Shown: positions 1 through 14,900 of the stretch, piece by piece
Layout: each line of letters opens with the position of its first letter
Numbering within the stretch: position 1 is the first letter of the stretch
DNA from: Viscum album
Taxonomy: Eukaryota; Streptophyta; Magnoliopsida; Santalales; Viscaceae
Direction of reading: 5' to 3'
NCBI GenBank assembly: GCA_963277665.1
Contig: OY728119.1
Coordinates: 321,242,206-321,306,205, forward strand
DNA: 64,000 nucleotides
Made by a program: the position numbers and the translations under genes
Notes under the pieces: generated by a model
Seen by the model: only the letters and a program-made list of their open reading frames with translations
Databases searched by the model: none
What the model was told of the DNA's origin: nothing

Positions 1-3000
1 AAACACCACCCCAAGTCCTCTATCATTGGAAATTTTGTTTCATCTTTCAAGTAAAACTTCTATGGTCTCCCTCCAATGGATGAAACTCTCTGATCTTCCT
101 CCATCTAGTTTATGATCAGCCTCTATTCTTCTCCACAAAACTTAAAACAAATTACCTATGTATTGTTCAAAATGAGATGCCTAAGGAAAAAATTGGTAGA
201 ATTTCATATAGATAAGAAACCCAATGATCGATGTGAGATTCTTATGGTTCCTTCCCTAATATTCCTCCATGAGACTCCCTCTGACGAGGAAGATATATAT
301 GACTATTGTTCCATTATCCAAACATTCTAGAATGATGCCCAACATGACAACTCGCATACCCTATAGTTTATTTCCTATCAAGACAATTAGAAATTTATAA
401 AGAGAGCTCACATAATTTCTTGTCATCCACAAATAGAAGGAAAGATGATTGACATTCACAAACCATGTCTTAATCTATGAGGGATACCTATACCAGATTA
501 TGAATTCCAAAAAGGAATCCATGGAAAGAGGATCCAAAATTTAATTTCCCATTTTGATTAAGGGGAATACATCACTAAGAAAGTGATTATTTAATCCTGT
601 ATTTGGAATGAGGGAATGTGGGTTACAATGTATCTATAAGAATCATAGAAATGTGTGAGGTAACCATTCCTCAACAATACAGTTAAAAACAATATTTTAT
701 CCTTTCATAAAATTAAACCACTTATAAATTAATTCATTCCTTATCTCATAATTCCCTAAAAATGTAATATGGATCATTATTCATTAATACTGGGGGCTCA
801 CTTTTTACAAATTCAATGTTATAGTCAATATATAATTATTTGTATATATTTTTTACTCACATACATTTCTCAAATGTAGAAGTTTTTGGGTTTGAATGGT
901 CCTCCGATAGATAGTATATGGTGGTTTAAAGATGATTTTCTATTTTTCCTTATTCTATTATGATTTCTTTAAAAAAAATTGAGTAAATTTCATTATATAA
1001 TAAACTTAAAAAAATATAAACTATCATTATAGGGTAACGTTGATCTATGATAAAAATCCTTCATGTCCTAAATCTCATCCCTTAAGAGTCTAATCACATC
1101 TTCATTCGATGAGGTATTAGTGTTGGTTGTTTGTTCTTATTGATATATTAGAAATGAGTACTCAAATTTATATCCTATTTTTTCCCCATATATAATATCT
1201 AATTGGATTTTTTTGGGATGTAATCTTAATTTCATTTGAGATTTTTAGTTTGTCCTTCATGTACTTTTAGGCAGATGTTCTTATACAAATAAATCAATGC
1301 TAGCTCATTAAAATTTCTTGAATGGTTTTCTAATGAAACTACTTATTCAGGAGAAATATTATATATTCTATTTTTATAATTTTTAACCTAAAATATTGTA
1401 AAAAAATTATAAATTATGAATTAACAACAAGTGAGATGTTTTGATCCTCAATAATGGGGACAATTATTTTGAAGTATTATATTAAAACATATATAAATAA
1501 AAATTTATATACTCAAATGGATTGAATTATAGTGAAATCTCTAGGTGATATCCAAATATAAATTATGATCATCCATTATCACAATTCTCCTATTTTTTTT
1601 CATGGTTCAATTTTTTAATGATTAAAAATAGTGTCATGGTTTTATGATAATGATACAAAAATACATATTAATAATTAATTGGAAAATAAATGTTAAAATG
1701 TTGTGGATTTAAAATTTATCCGATCACTATCCAAAATTATATGTTCTATTTTGTGTTTAAATGAAGTTTTATTTACATGAAATTATTTCTCACAGTCATT
1801 AAACTAGAACTATTTCAATGTTGGTTTATTATTGAGGCCAGTTTGGCTCCTATGAAAACATGAAATACTTATCATTTTGTGTCCCTAAGACTGTGTTGGT
1901 CAGTCATCACCCTCTCAATTTCAAAAAAAAAAGACATTGTTGGCTTAGAAATTACATATTCGTCTTCCAATTTTATTTTTTAGAAACCAATAATTATTAT
2001 CTTTTAGTCATCCTCAGCTTGATCCACTCATGTGTTTGACATACAATAATATAAAAATACACCATCTATTGTATTACCATAGAACTAAATAATAGTTTTA
2101 CCACATTATAAATTGGATCTCATTATTTTTAATTATTTACAATTTATTAAAAATAATATTTAAAATTGGTAAAAATTTAGTAAATATCTATTATTTTTTG
2201 GATTGATAAAGCTAAAATAAATTAATTTCATTAAAAAAATAAAATAAATTGTGATCAATAATTAACAAGTTAGGATACCACATAGTTATTGTCTTCAAAT
2301 ACTTCATGTATATAAATTGGTTAGAGTCAAAATCTACTTTTGATGATGTTGCAATTCATAAATGGAACATTAATTGTTATATTATTTTATTGAATCTTTT
2401 ACATCATGATTTTAATGGTCATTGAGTTTTTCAAAATCATTACAATTTTCATTTGAATTATCTGTGAATGTTAGTGTCTCTACCATCACACATTATTTTC
2501 ATATCATGTTCTAAAATATATCCATTTATTGAAGAATTAATTAAAAACAGAATTAAGAATAATTATTAGTGTCCCCTTATAGTGCATGAAAAACATTAGA
2601 AGTATGAAACATACTCAAAAAATCAAAAATCCTTACAATGAATAATTGAGAATCAATTGGGATAACATTCTCAAATTTTTTTAAAGGGATCACTCGGTAC
2701 ACAATCTTGTAATACTTAGTATCTAATGAAATTGTAAATTTATAAGATATAAAATTATTAAAAGGGTTATAAAATATATAGATACGCATAAGGAAAAGAA
2801 TGAATAATTATGGAACTATGTAAAAATTAAGGAATTGAAGAAATAAAAGTAATCATTAAATAAGAAATAAAATAATAATTAATTTAATGTGATATGTAGC
2901 ATAAATAACATTATAAAGATATATGATCTGAAATAATACAAGTAACCTCTTCTCTTTAAGGAGAGGATGTTCTATGAAATGTGGAAGTGTAAAAATAATG

Positions 3001-4080
3001 TGCCTATAGATATTCAGTTAGATGTATGTAAATATTACATTTATTTGGGTAATAAAAAAATATTTATGTACTCAAGAGTCCTTCAAGAACTTCCTTAAAA
3101 AAGAATTAATGATATGGATTGAGGAAGATTTATATAATTGAATAGTTTTACACTATTTTTGAAATAAATACTTATTAAATTTTATGAACGATGTATATTT
3201 TCCATTAAAAGAACTATATGTTGAAAAATATTTTCATTACCTTTTAAAATATAAGGGAAAGTAACTCAAATATTCTACCTAACATATTAATGAAAATTAT
3301 ATTATATTGGTTGTATCTTACCATGATAAAATTATAATTGACATGTAGAGCCCATAATAAAATAATGAAATTTGGCAATATGTGTTGGGGAATGTGGTAA
3401 AATATTTAATCCTTATTGATTTTCAAATTCTTGAAACCTTTAAGGGTTTTTTAAAACCTATGCTTTTGGGGGAATATTTTTAGAAAAGGTACAGTAAAAA
3501 TCAATGTTCATTTCAAGGGGATATCATTTCATATGGTAAAAGAGAAAATTGATGTCATTATATCATAACTAGTAAATAATTTTAGGGATTGGAATGATAC
3601 ATTGATGACTATATGGATGAACATTAAAATTTCATGATGATTTATAATATTATATAACTATTAAAAAATTACCGAATAAGAACTATATTTTAAAAAATAT
3701 ATATAATAAACTATAACAAATAATTAATTGGAAGATACCCATCAATAAACCTAGTTATCCTATCTGAATCAAATACCTAATGTAATAGTTTTCAAATATA
3801 TGGATATTGAGGACTCATAAATGAGTACTATATTATATTATATAGTTGAGTAAAAATATATAGAGGAGTATAATCCCAAAATGATCAATACATATTAATG
3901 AAACAAATGTACAAGGAAGATTCATGAAATAGAAGTATAAATCAGTACAAGATAGTGGACACATAGATTATGACGTGGATGTTGGATATAAGATTACATA
4001 AATGAAGAATTTGGGATGTAGGGATTATTACTATTAATAAATTACTTATTGGGATAAAAAAATATGGTGTAATATACTAA
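1..4080. other. AT-rich intergenic DNA, no gene seen
   Basis: The stretch is strongly AT-rich, with many A/T runs and stops in all frames. The short open frames (for example 112-330 and 2577-2789) have biased, low-complexity composition and match no family I recognise. No LTR ends, target duplications or RNA genes could be made out. It is probably very old, deaminated transposon sequence, but that is inference. Confidence 0.6.
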
Positions 4081-4090
4081 AAGATGTGTA

Positions 4091-4114
4091 GTCATGGGCT
4101 CAGAGACCCATGAC
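4091..4114. repeat. Short perfect inverted repeat
   Basis: Two 8-bp arms (GTCATGGG and CCCATGAC) flank an 8-base centre. It lies just downstream of the end of the broken minus-strand reading frame at 4197-5024, so on that strand it is in the position of a 3' end. The arms are short, and a role as a transcript hairpin is only a guess. Confidence 0.5.
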
Positions 4115-4196
4115 CCCAAAATTTATTAAAAAAGTTTAAAGGTGCAAGGTACAGGAGGAAATGCTAACATGAGACATACAACATCTAGATAGAAAA

Positions 4197-5024
4197 CTAA
4201 AAAACACCCATAGAATACCTTTTTCTAGGTTGAAATCGACCACTAGACCCTCCAAAATTAGAAGGATAGCGCCCTCACCCCCTTTGAATTCCATCATCCT
4301 TCTCCAACGGCAGAACCTCAATATTAAAAAATTCAGTTTCTTCAGGAGAAACTTCCACATGCAGCATTGAAAGCACGTCATATGTCGAGGAAGTGTCGTC
4401 CTAATGATCAAAACCAATAGGAGGCTCCTCATACAGGTCATGAGGATCTTTTTGTACAGTATTAGAGTTCAGTACATCATTGAGTGAATGTGCAGCATTA
4501 TAAACTGGATATTCCATCTCATTTGGAGAATGTGCAGAATTTTGAACAGAATATCCCATCTCTTCTGGGATCTCCATACAGTCATCAAAAGCTAGAATCG
4601 AGGAAGAGTATCTTCGATTGGTGCATCCTGCATTCTTGAGCACTTCAAGATTAATTAGATCAAACTCTGGAGTATTAATTGACTCTAGCATGGAAAAGAA
4701 ATTGACAATTATTTTTTGAGGATTTTTCAATGCATCATCACTAGAAGAAACCATTGGAGCTACATCTAGATTAGTCCCCCTCTGATCCAACGCCATTGGA
4801 GGTCCTCATTCCCCCAAAATTGCAGGGGGAGATCTTGCTAGAATATCAACATGCGTAAATGAGAGAGATCGCACCAGACCCTCCTCCCCTGGATCACCTT
4901 GGTGACCATCATCCTTCTCAATAGAAGAATCTCTCTCCATCTGTACAACCTCTTGAATCACCTATTGTACAACAACTTCTCCCATAGAAGAACTCTCCAT
5001 CAACAGATTCTCAAAATATTTCAT
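4197..5024 (-). pseudogene. Broken 275-codon reading frame, family not recognised
   Basis: One uninterrupted frame of 276 codons (ATG at 5024, terminal TAG at 4197) is spoiled only by four internal stops and shows no frameshift. The stops fall after VVVQ, ILGE, GFDH and IQRG. All four are TAG or TGA and can be read as C-to-T changes of CAG or CGA. The predicted product is acidic and rich in E, D and S for most of its length, with a basic end (GRFQPRKRYSMGVF). I see no transmembrane segment or catalytic motif. The base composition is clearly less AT-rich than the surroundings, so this is an island. It could be a LINE first ORF, a gene fragment carried by a transposon, or a host gene relic. I cannot assign a function; that it was once coding seems fairly safe. 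Confidence 0.55.
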
Positions 5025-5700
5025 AATAATATCTATTTATAAAAATTATGGTGATCTCTTCAATATAAAAAAATAATACCATATCAAATATTCCTGATAA
5101 AATAATATGATTCTCAAACATGGAGAATAATTTTTTTATTCAATGGATAATGGAAAATGGAAAATTTATCAAATCCATTACAAATGAAAAACATTATAGA
5201 ATTATCTGTGCCAAAATAATTTAGGGGATAAAAACTAGTAGATCACCAAATATAAATATTGTAGTAGCAATGACTCAAAAACCCGTCGAATTTGTTAAAT
5301 AAATTCCGTATAGGTATATCATGACAAAAATAACTTCCACATCACAAAAACAAAAGGAGAGGGTAGCCATAATGAAACTAATATTTAATTAGAAACACAT
5401 TTCCATGTAATGACATTTCAAATTATTCCAATGAATAAATATGTTGGAAATTATTCAATGATTAATTATACCATGGATAAATACCTACAAATACCCATTA
5501 ACCAAAATAAAATAAAAATTTATGTAGACGTTCTATAGCATAAGTGTATACATAAGAAGTAGTAACCTATGATTTTCAATCCATTAAAATAAATACCATG
5601 ATCTATAATGGTTTTCAAAAGCAAAAACCAATTTAACGAATGTACATAATATTATAATTACATTATTAATAGCTCTATAATAGACACTAATATGGAATAC
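5025..5700. other. AT-rich spacer, nothing recognised
   Basis: This is AT-rich sequence between the broken frame and the first copy of the 6.1-kb duplication. The exact left limit of that duplication is blurred, and part of this stretch may belong to it (around 5440-5560 there is weak likeness to 11740-11800). No gene or RNA is visible. Confidence 0.4.
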
Positions 5701-8700
5701 CATTAATATATATTATCTTTAGAAAAATGACAATTAATAAGATTTATTATTGAAAAAAAGGTTATAATATAATAAAACTCCTTTATATAGTATATTATTT
5801 CCATAAAAGTTTTTACAAATTGTAAAATTTAATTTTTTTACAATAAAATTCATTCTTTACACATCTCATTAATATATTCGTAGTGTGAATTTTAAAAATT
5901 TTATGAAAATATTGAATTTTATTTAAAACAGGTTTTTACAATTTTATCGCTATGTAACAATTACATAGATTCTAGAAAAAAATGCTAGTAAAATATATAT
6001 AAAAATAATGATTTTATTATTCTTAATATTATATATGAGCTTACTAAAAAAATCATTGTTTTTGGAAGTAATGTTAAAAATAATAGTTTAATATAAATTG
6101 ATTTGGGATATCTCTTTAGATGGTATGTTTTCAATGATAGATTCCGTTCTAGATTTTCTTTATTGAATTATAATATTCACTACATTTTTATTAATAAAAA
6201 TACATCCTTAAAATACTTATTTATGGTTTTCTTATTTTATACATAAATTTAATTTTGAGGAATAAAAACTATATAAAAGTAATATTTACATATTAAAATA
6301 TATTTATTTTAAAAATAACTATTCACACCTTTAGAAATATGATATTATAAAATGAATATACAATTTATAATTATATGGTTTAATTGAATTAATAAATACT
6401 ATTTTAGTTTAAGTTATCAATACTAATTAATATGGATAAAATACAGTTACCCTGTTAAAATGTAAAAAAAGAAAAAAATAGTTTTTCATAAGAGAAATGA
6501 AAAAAAATGTTGAATGATTTTTTCAAATAAGTCATTGAAATTATTTTATACTTTATGATTTTGCACACATAAAATATTTCCCATCATGAACAATTTATCC
6601 TTTTATAGCAGTACATGAATTGTTGAATAATAATGATAGGTTCCAAAAGATCCATTTTCTCCTTTCATAAAAGGATATCATTGCTACCATAATAAAGATA
6701 CAAATAATCATCTAATTCCGTTATGAAACACTACCCATTTCCTATCCATATAACCCTATACAAAAAACATAACCCCATGTTCACTCATATTTATCCAATT
6801 AACATTAATTTCCTGGGAATGTACATGGGAAAATAATGCATCAAAAGTAAATAATTCCACATTATTTAGATGTTTTCTGAAATGTTAGTCTATGAAATAT
6901 ATATTAAACATAATAATATAATGAATTAATAAAATTATTTTATATATATGTAATTATATTATTTTTTAACCCATAATCATTCATTTATATAAAATTAAGA
7001 AAAAACCATGAAATGTCATTCTTTATATGTTATGAAGACAATGACCTCCCCTAAGAGATGTCATTTATTTTTCATTACCAATATTTATTGATGGCATTTA
7101 TATTTTTAAAGATAAATAAATATGATAAATATATATACCATATAATTATGATTCATAAATTTCAAATTAATAACATCATTCACCACTACTCACGCATTGG
7201 GAATGAGTATGTAAATCAATTTTCTTTACATATTACCACCTCCATAATAAAATCAATTTTCTTTATCATTTTGATTTTCATATATTAAACATAAATAATA
7301 ATAAAATTTTAATCACAAAAAATAATATCATTATTATTGTGTTATAATAATATTCCATTAAAATATATTTCATATCTCATACTTTCCAACCAATTTAATA
7401 CGTGTTCACGTTTCAGTTAGTTTATTGGCCAATGTTAACAATTATTTAATTTAAAATTAAATAACACTACGAGAGTAAAGAATATATATGTTATAAAATT
7501 AATCATTATGTAAATAATTACTACAATATTTTTTAGAGTATAATATTTTTTATATGACTTATTATGTGATTAACAATTTTGTTCACTAAAATTGCAGAAA
7601 TAAATAGTTATCAATTATATTTTCACATATCATAAATATAATAGATATGTAATGACACATGAACATTTTAAATAAATTGTTTACAATATTTTAGAGTAAA
7701 AAATTATATATAAATAATTGTCGTGGTATCAAATTAGGGTTCATTATATCAAAATCATTAAAATTTCTCACAACAGTTAGAGTTATTAACATTTTGTCAC
7801 TATAAATAATTCATGTACTCCCGAATATGAATTATAATAACTATTATAAATATTAAATATTAATCATTAGGGTTATAAATCAAGTTACTACTATATTTAT
7901 TTTACATTAGGTTACAGTTCCATTATCTAATCAATGAAATATGGTAATAGTTTTTCATCACAAATTCATCTCTATGAGATTGGTTTATGAACGCAATTCA
8001 ATTTTTTTGTTTTCTATAAGACATATTAAAGATATCATGTCATTTTTGTATTTTAATCAAGGTATTTTAATTTCAATTTCAATCCATCTACATCATTGTG
8101 TTATGATTTGAAAGATTTATAAATCTATACTAGTTTCATTTTTCAAATTTTAATCCCTTAAAACATGAAAAAGTTCACCATGTTTATTATTTAAATGTTG
8201 AATAAAATTTCCTATTTTAATTTTTTATCAAGACTATATACTATTTTAAAATATTAGATTTCATTTTTATGGTTATAATTCACATTGTGATTTGATTCTG
8301 AAGTCACAAAGGCAATAAGTGGTTGTAGTGAATCAATTGCCATTCTTGTGACATAACAAATATACTTATTAATATTAATTCTGTGGAATGATCCCTTATA
8401 ATTGATAAAGAATGTAGGATATATATCAACTTTATTTTGTACCTAAATCTGGTTTTAGATAAATTTTCTTATTCTAGATAATTTATTTATTTTATTATTT
8501 TTTGAGAATAAATCTTACTTATTTTAGTGTATTTTTCCTCCATGACCTTGTTTTTACTTCCCACAAATATTCTACTTTCTCTATTAGGAAAAAATATTAT
8601 CATAACTTACACCATTTTACCCCATTATTATTTATAATAATTCATCATCCTTTAAATGATGTGTTTTTTAAAAAATGTTGTATCAAATTGCTCGAATTTT

Positions 8701-10836
8701 TTTAATACCCTTTAAATGAAAATGTTTATATCAACCATTATTAATTTTCTTATGATTAAATTTATATTTTAGTATTATTTCATATATTAATGATTTTTTA
8801 AAAATTAAATTCTTTCAAGTTATTTCCAATTTTACTTTTTACAAATTTATTTATTTTCCATCATTAAATTATTATATATTATAGTTAAATACAGATGCTT
8901 TAAATGTATTTTCCATTAACTATTTAAAAATAGAATTTCTTTTTCATTTATCCACTATAAAATATTATTTTTAAATTTAATGGTTTTAAAATGTATTTTC
9001 GAAATCTTTTTTCAAAAAAATTATGACTTTTTATATTTTTAATATTACAGATTTATTTTATAACAAAATGTATTTAAAAAATTTTTATGTACCCTTTGGA
9101 AATGTTATTTAATTTAAATTATTCTGTTATATTAGATTCCTTTTAATAGAAATTATTTTAAATTTCACTGAACATAAAATTTTTAAAACATTTTTTATTT
9201 TGAAGGATTTAATATAATGATACATCGTTAATTTAAAATAATTTATACTAATTTCACATAATTTTTATCAAAAAATTATATATTTTTCATTTCTTCATTA
9301 TAAAAGGTTATTTTTAAAAGAAATGTTTTTGTGTATTTTCTCCCTTAATTATATAAATTATGATGACTTTACCCAATATTCATTATAATTTATTATTTTG
9401 AAATTAATAATTTTTAATGTATTGTAGTTTCTTGTTTTTTAAAACATTATATATTCCCATAGATATTTTATTTGAAAATATTATTTTATAACATATTCTA
9501 CTTACCTCAAAAAATTTATTCATTGTAATATGTGGTTAAATGTTTTAGATGTTTTGTTTTTTAAAAATTGCTTATGTTCACCTCAAATTTCCCTCTATGC
9601 TTTATCATTCATGGGTATATGTTTTTATAACTCTTGATATTTTATTGTAAAATGTGATTTCATTTTTAAAATAAGTGTTTGGGTATTCTATTATTTCACT
9701 ATATCATATTACTTGATGGTTATTAATGTTTTAGAAATTGATTCCTCTTATATGGGGTTATTATGATATAATGGATGATTGATTTTCTTATGGATATTAA
9801 ATGTATAAATAGTCAATGTTTTGTACCAATGTCGTCCTAAAATGAATATTATAAGCATTTATACCTCATGAGAGAATTATGTATATAATAGACATATTTT
9901 ATATTCACAATACGATGCATGGATGTTTTTTTGTCAACAATATAATGTGTGGGTTTTTTACAACGTGAAGCATTTGAATTTTGTATTTTCAAATCCATAA
10001 TCCTTGGTAATTAATTATTTTCAAGATATTATGTAATGGAATTTAGTTTTTCCATAACATCATGGGTAGGGAATTTATTTTTTTCACAACATGAAGTATG
10101 AGGATTTTTTACAACAAAATGTTTTAGTAATTTGTATATTTGAAACATAAATCATGATACTTATTTTTTTTAACTATACGACATTTTGAAATTTTATTTT
10201 ATCACAACATCATGTATGGATAAGAAAATATATTCACCACAAGACATGGTATATTTTATTTGTTCATAGTTATATAATTTATCTTTGTTAATGATTATTC
10301 AAAATTTACAATTTTTTATCTTATTTTAATATATCTTCATGATTATGGATTTTATTTAATGTATTCCCCACATTTATATCATGTTCACATTTTTTTGGTT
10401 ATTTATTATTATTTTGAGTGAAGTTATAAATTTTCTAATCCTGTAACATTATTTTCATTGTCATATGTTGAACCATTATATTATAAGTTTGTTATGCATG
10501 TTAATTATTTGTTTCATTAAGATAATGATGTTTCACTCATATTTTTCAGCATCTATATGATGTAATATGTTGTGATGTATATTTTCCTTACTATGAATTT
10601 GAGCTCCCCACATTATTCTATTTAAAATTCCAATGTAATGAAGATTATTATATCATGTTAGATGTCTAAAGAATTTAACACTAGTAAAAGTATGTTATAT
10701 TTGATTTCGTGTATAGTACAATAATATATTTATATATCCAATATCTATGAGATTTATACTTTTAGTGCAATTATTATGAAAATATAATGAAATATATAAT
10801 ATAAATCATGAGATTAATATATATTATTATCAATTT
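5700..10836. repeat. 6.1-kb-spaced direct repeat, copy 1
   Basis: Many segments recur in order in 11800-16945 at an offset near 6110 bases. Examples are the TTTAGAAATATGATAT segment near 6330 and 12450, the ATTGGTATCAAA segment near 7733 and 13835, the stretch near 7160-7270 and 13290-13370, the minisatellites near 9.9 and 16.1 kb, and AATCATGAGATTAATAT near 10806 against AATCATTAGATTAATGT near 16924. Similarity stops sharply near 10836. The copies are heavily diverged and I find no coding frames. They could be giant LTRs of an ancient element or a segmental tandem duplication. Confidence 0.6.
9899..10255. repeat. Degenerate 26-35 bp minisatellite (copy 1)
   Basis: About ten irregular units resemble CACAACATGAAGTATGGG followed by AATT and a T-run, for example near 9959, 10053, 10083 and 10202. 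The T-runs (6-8 T) phase the units. The same unit appears at 16100-16400 in the second copy of the large duplication, so the array predates that duplication. Confidence 0.5.
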
Positions 10837-11800
10837 TATTGTGGTCCCAATTATTATTATCAGTAGAGGGTTTAAATATATTTGGGATATGTTTCGTTAT
10901 TTCTGGAGATTAGTTTAGAGAAATATTCTAAAAAACCCTTATGAAATGTCAATGGGGTGATTTTTATAATAATATAACATCGTACTAATTTTGTAATGTA
11001 TATATTGTGTTGTTATTTAGAAACTAAATCCCTATATAGATACAGTGATGCATGTATTGGAAAATTAGTACATTTAGCTAATAGGCACATAGAGGTTTTA
11101 TTGAGTTTCGACTAGATTTCCACCTTGTATTCCACAATAAGGCCTAACTGGACATCCAATTTGACACACCTAGGTGATATTCATTATATTATCACATAAT
11201 ATTATTATATAAAAAACACATGAATTATTTATTTCTTAAATACATTACCGAATTTGGTTGACTGGTATCAGATAACATAACATAACGTAACCTTGGTAAA
11301 TCCAAGAGAGTTGTATGATTAACCAACCATGAAATATTTGATTTGAAAGTATCCTAGTTTGAAATAATGATGTCATTGGAGATGAAATTTTGTTATTTAT
11401 ATTAAATAATCATATACACTAATTATTTTGGATAATATCAGAAAAAAAATTCAATTAGTATTTGGTTGAGTCGTGATCCTGGAATTTTAGTTGTGAAAGG
11501 TACAATCCAAGTAACTCTTAAGAATTATATTTTGGATTAGATTTTTCTTTTTAATATCTAGGGTTATTATGGAGATATCCCATAATAATGTGTTTTTATA
11601 TATTTACCTCAATATCTTATCTTATTCCTTTAGTAAAAATTAATTTAAGTAATAATGTAACAAGTAATTTAACGGAGATACCCTAAAAACATAGTTATTT
11701 GAAAATTTAAAATGAATTCAAGGTTCTATAACCTATGTCACATGCTAAAACCAAAATAAAATAGAAAATATTCAATAATTAATTATAAATAAATGTATAA
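10837..11800. other. Spacer between the two 6.1-kb repeat copies
   Basis: The sequence is slightly less AT-rich than its neighbours and has no counterpart that I can find after copy 2 at 16946. It contains TGGTATCAGATAAC at 11266, which looks like a primer binding site for initiator tRNA-Met, but it does not sit at the end of the visible duplication. No coding frame is recognisable. Confidence 0.35.
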
Positions 11801-11936
11801 TTAAAACCATGAAGGTGGAATAAAATTTTATTTTACCTTTATCAAATCAATAATTAATATGTGTTAATATAGAAAAATGTAATAATAAAATACACTTTAT
11901 TAAAATTATACACTCCTTCCAAAAATGTTTTTAAAA

Positions 11937-11961
11937 ATATTTGAAATTAAATTTCAAATAT
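11937..11961. repeat. Perfect 12-bp inverted repeat beside a TA tract
   Basis: The arms ATATTTGAAATT and AATTTCAAATAT flank a single A and run straight into a (TA)n tract ending near 11971. It lies close to the probable left limit of the second duplication copy. It could extrude as a hairpin; function unknown. Confidence 0.6.
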
Positions 11962-14900
11962 ATATATATATAATTATTAACGCCCCTCGTGATGATTTAT
12001 ATCTTGCAGATTTTTTTAATTTTTTAAAAAATATTCTATTTTTTTCTGGAAAATAATGTTTTTGAGATTTTATCACAATGTAAGAGTATCCTAGAAGTTT
12101 ACAAATATATAGAAATTATAAAATATATATTTAAAGAATAACAATATACATTTTAATATATTATTTTACCATATAAATTAATTTTTTAACATTTATAGAA
12201 CTAAGTAAAATAGAATGTTTAATAAAAAATGATTTTCCCCTCATTAAATTTAAAACTTTCAAGTCATATTCAGTTTTGAAATTATATGAATTCCTGAAAA
12301 ATCATTGTATTTATAATAAATATTTTAATTTCATTAATATCAATAATACAGATAATATTAAATTATATAAAATTATAAATATTAAAACTATATTTTGTTA
12401 TAACTGTTTTTACGCGATTAACTTATTTTTTTTAAAATAATATTTTTAAGGTTTAGAAATATGATATGATTATAAGATTTCAAAACATTAAATTATAAGT
12501 TTATATATATTTAATATTATAATTTTTTTAGTTATTGAAATTAATTTATATTGTTTAACATAGTTTTCCTGATAAAAATAAAAAAAGGGAAAATAGTTTA
12601 TATTATAGGTAATGGATAAAACATGATTAAAAAATGTTTTCCATTTATTAGTTGAGATGAGTTTAAACATTTTCATACTAGTACTTTCACTTTTTGCAAT
12701 TTTTATCTATTTACCATTAAATATTTTCAGTATATTATTAAAAAATGATGAGTGCATATAAAAGTTCCATTTTTCACTTATAATTTGATATCATCTCCAC
12801 CATTTTAGATGTACACTAGACCATATAATTAATAATAGAAATTAAACATTTTAAAACTCTTAATATTCATATCCTTGAAATATAATCTTATTTTCCCTCA
12901 TATTTACACTATTGAATTTATTTTCAAGGGATCGTTAATGGAAAAATAATGTCCCTAATATATGTATTATCTCATTCTTAAGCTTTTAATATTAATACAT
13001 TTCATACAAATAGCATATCACCATAATAATATTATTATATCAGTATCATTAGTATAATGATATGTTTTTAATATTAATTGTTTAAACATTAGTGATTCAT
13101 TTTCTTCAATATATAAAAAACAAAATAACATCATTAGTGGGTAGTACAGACTACCAAATCAAACAAGCAACAAACTTTTTTATCATGGATATTCAGGGAT
13201 GTTATTAATGTTTTAAATGAAGAATAAATATTATATAACTAATATAATTAAGAATTTAAAATGAAAAATTAATACCCACTTTCACCCCTCTCACACATTG
13301 AGAAACATGAACTCTAATTATACGTAGGTGCATATTACAACAACCACATAGAAACATTATTTTTCTTTTTAGTTTTTATTATTATAATTAATATAAAATA
13401 TTCAAATACATTTAGACACATTAATGAATAAAAATATCATAATTATAATACTTTTTAGAGATATTATACCAAAATAAACACCTACATAAAATAATCACCA
13501 ACTGAGTTAAATTGAGTTCAAGTTTAGCTCATTTTGAAATCTAACGTACTCCATTTTTCAATATGTGATTATGGGTTACTATGTGAATATAAAATAAACA
13601 TTATATTGATATAAATTAATAAAATTAATATTATTATATATTTATAGAATTATTATATTATTAATTTTCCTTATTTTTAAGGTTATATTTCCATTCGTTA
13701 TAATTTTTGAAAATAAGTTTTTAGTAATTACATTTTTAAATAACATAACTAAAATACATATGGAATAATATAATAAATTTGTTAATAAATATATTTTATA
13801 TATTATTTAGTCCTAAATGATATATGAATAATTAAATTGGTATCAAAATATGGTCAATGATATAAAAATAATTAATCATGCATAAAATAGTTATTTTTTT
13901 AACTCTTGATTACCATGATACAATATAAATAATTAATTTAATCAACATAATGAATTATAATATGTTTTATAAAATCATAATATTTATTATTAAGGTCATT
14001 AAATAGGTTACTATGATTTTTTATTATTTACCATAGTTTAGATTGTGATAAACTAAGAAAGGAAACAAGGTAAGTGATTTTCATCTCAAATTCTTCTCAT
14101 TGAGACATTTTAGGATTTTTTAAACAAATTTAATCTCTATGGTGCATATAATGTCTATTTGAGATATAATATTATGAATTATATTTTTATTTGAGTAAAA
14201 TATGTTTAATTTTATTACCTCTATTTAAGGAGGATTTGATTTGAATGATTTCTAAAGACAAAATTATTTTTTTGTATTAGATTTGAATCTGTTGAGATAT
14301 TCTATGGTATAAATGATTTAAAATTTTCAAGGATGTAAATAAAAACAAATTATTAATTTTTATAAAAATTTATATATATTTAAGGAAATTAAATTTCCTT
14401 ATCAATGTTATACCTCTGGTTGGATTTCTATATGAAGGTTTAAAATGGTATAAGGGGTTTTTATGACCCATTTATCTTCATTTTACCACATTCAATCCAT
14501 ATTTTCTATTGATTTTTAGGAATGATATATTATACCCTATAATGATATTTGGATGTATTTACACAATATTTTAATTTGAAATAATTTTTTACCCAAATAA
14601 TTTCTTCGTATATGATTCTAATTTTTGTTAAATTTCATTTTTGAAGGAATAATATTAATTCGCTTCAATACATTTCTCAACCTTGTTAATTTCTTACTTC
14701 CTACCAATTTCTTGATTTCTATAGTGGAAAATAATTTTTTTCATCAATAATGATACATTTTATACTATTTATTTTGATTCAATCATTGGATTAATCATCC
14801 TTTTAATGGTGTGTGAATTCAAAAAAAAATTAAATGATCAAATGTTTTTCAACCATTTCAAAGTAATTTTTTTAGAATCCACTCCAATGCTTCTTTTGAT

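Noticed and set aside
4136..4441. 101-codon minus-strand frame (MTCMRSLLLVLII...)
   Set aside because: It is a shifted-frame shadow of the end of the 275-codon relic at 4197-5024.
7058..7288. 76-codon plus-strand frame rich in I, F, Y and H
   Set aside because: It is typical chance translation of AT-rich DNA. The second duplication copy has no such frame.
11266..11279. TGGTATCAGATAAC as primer binding site of an ancient element built from the 6.1-kb repeats
   Set aside because: It is about 430 bases past the point where the repeat copies stop matching, with no LTR end directly before it and no matching polypurine tract found.
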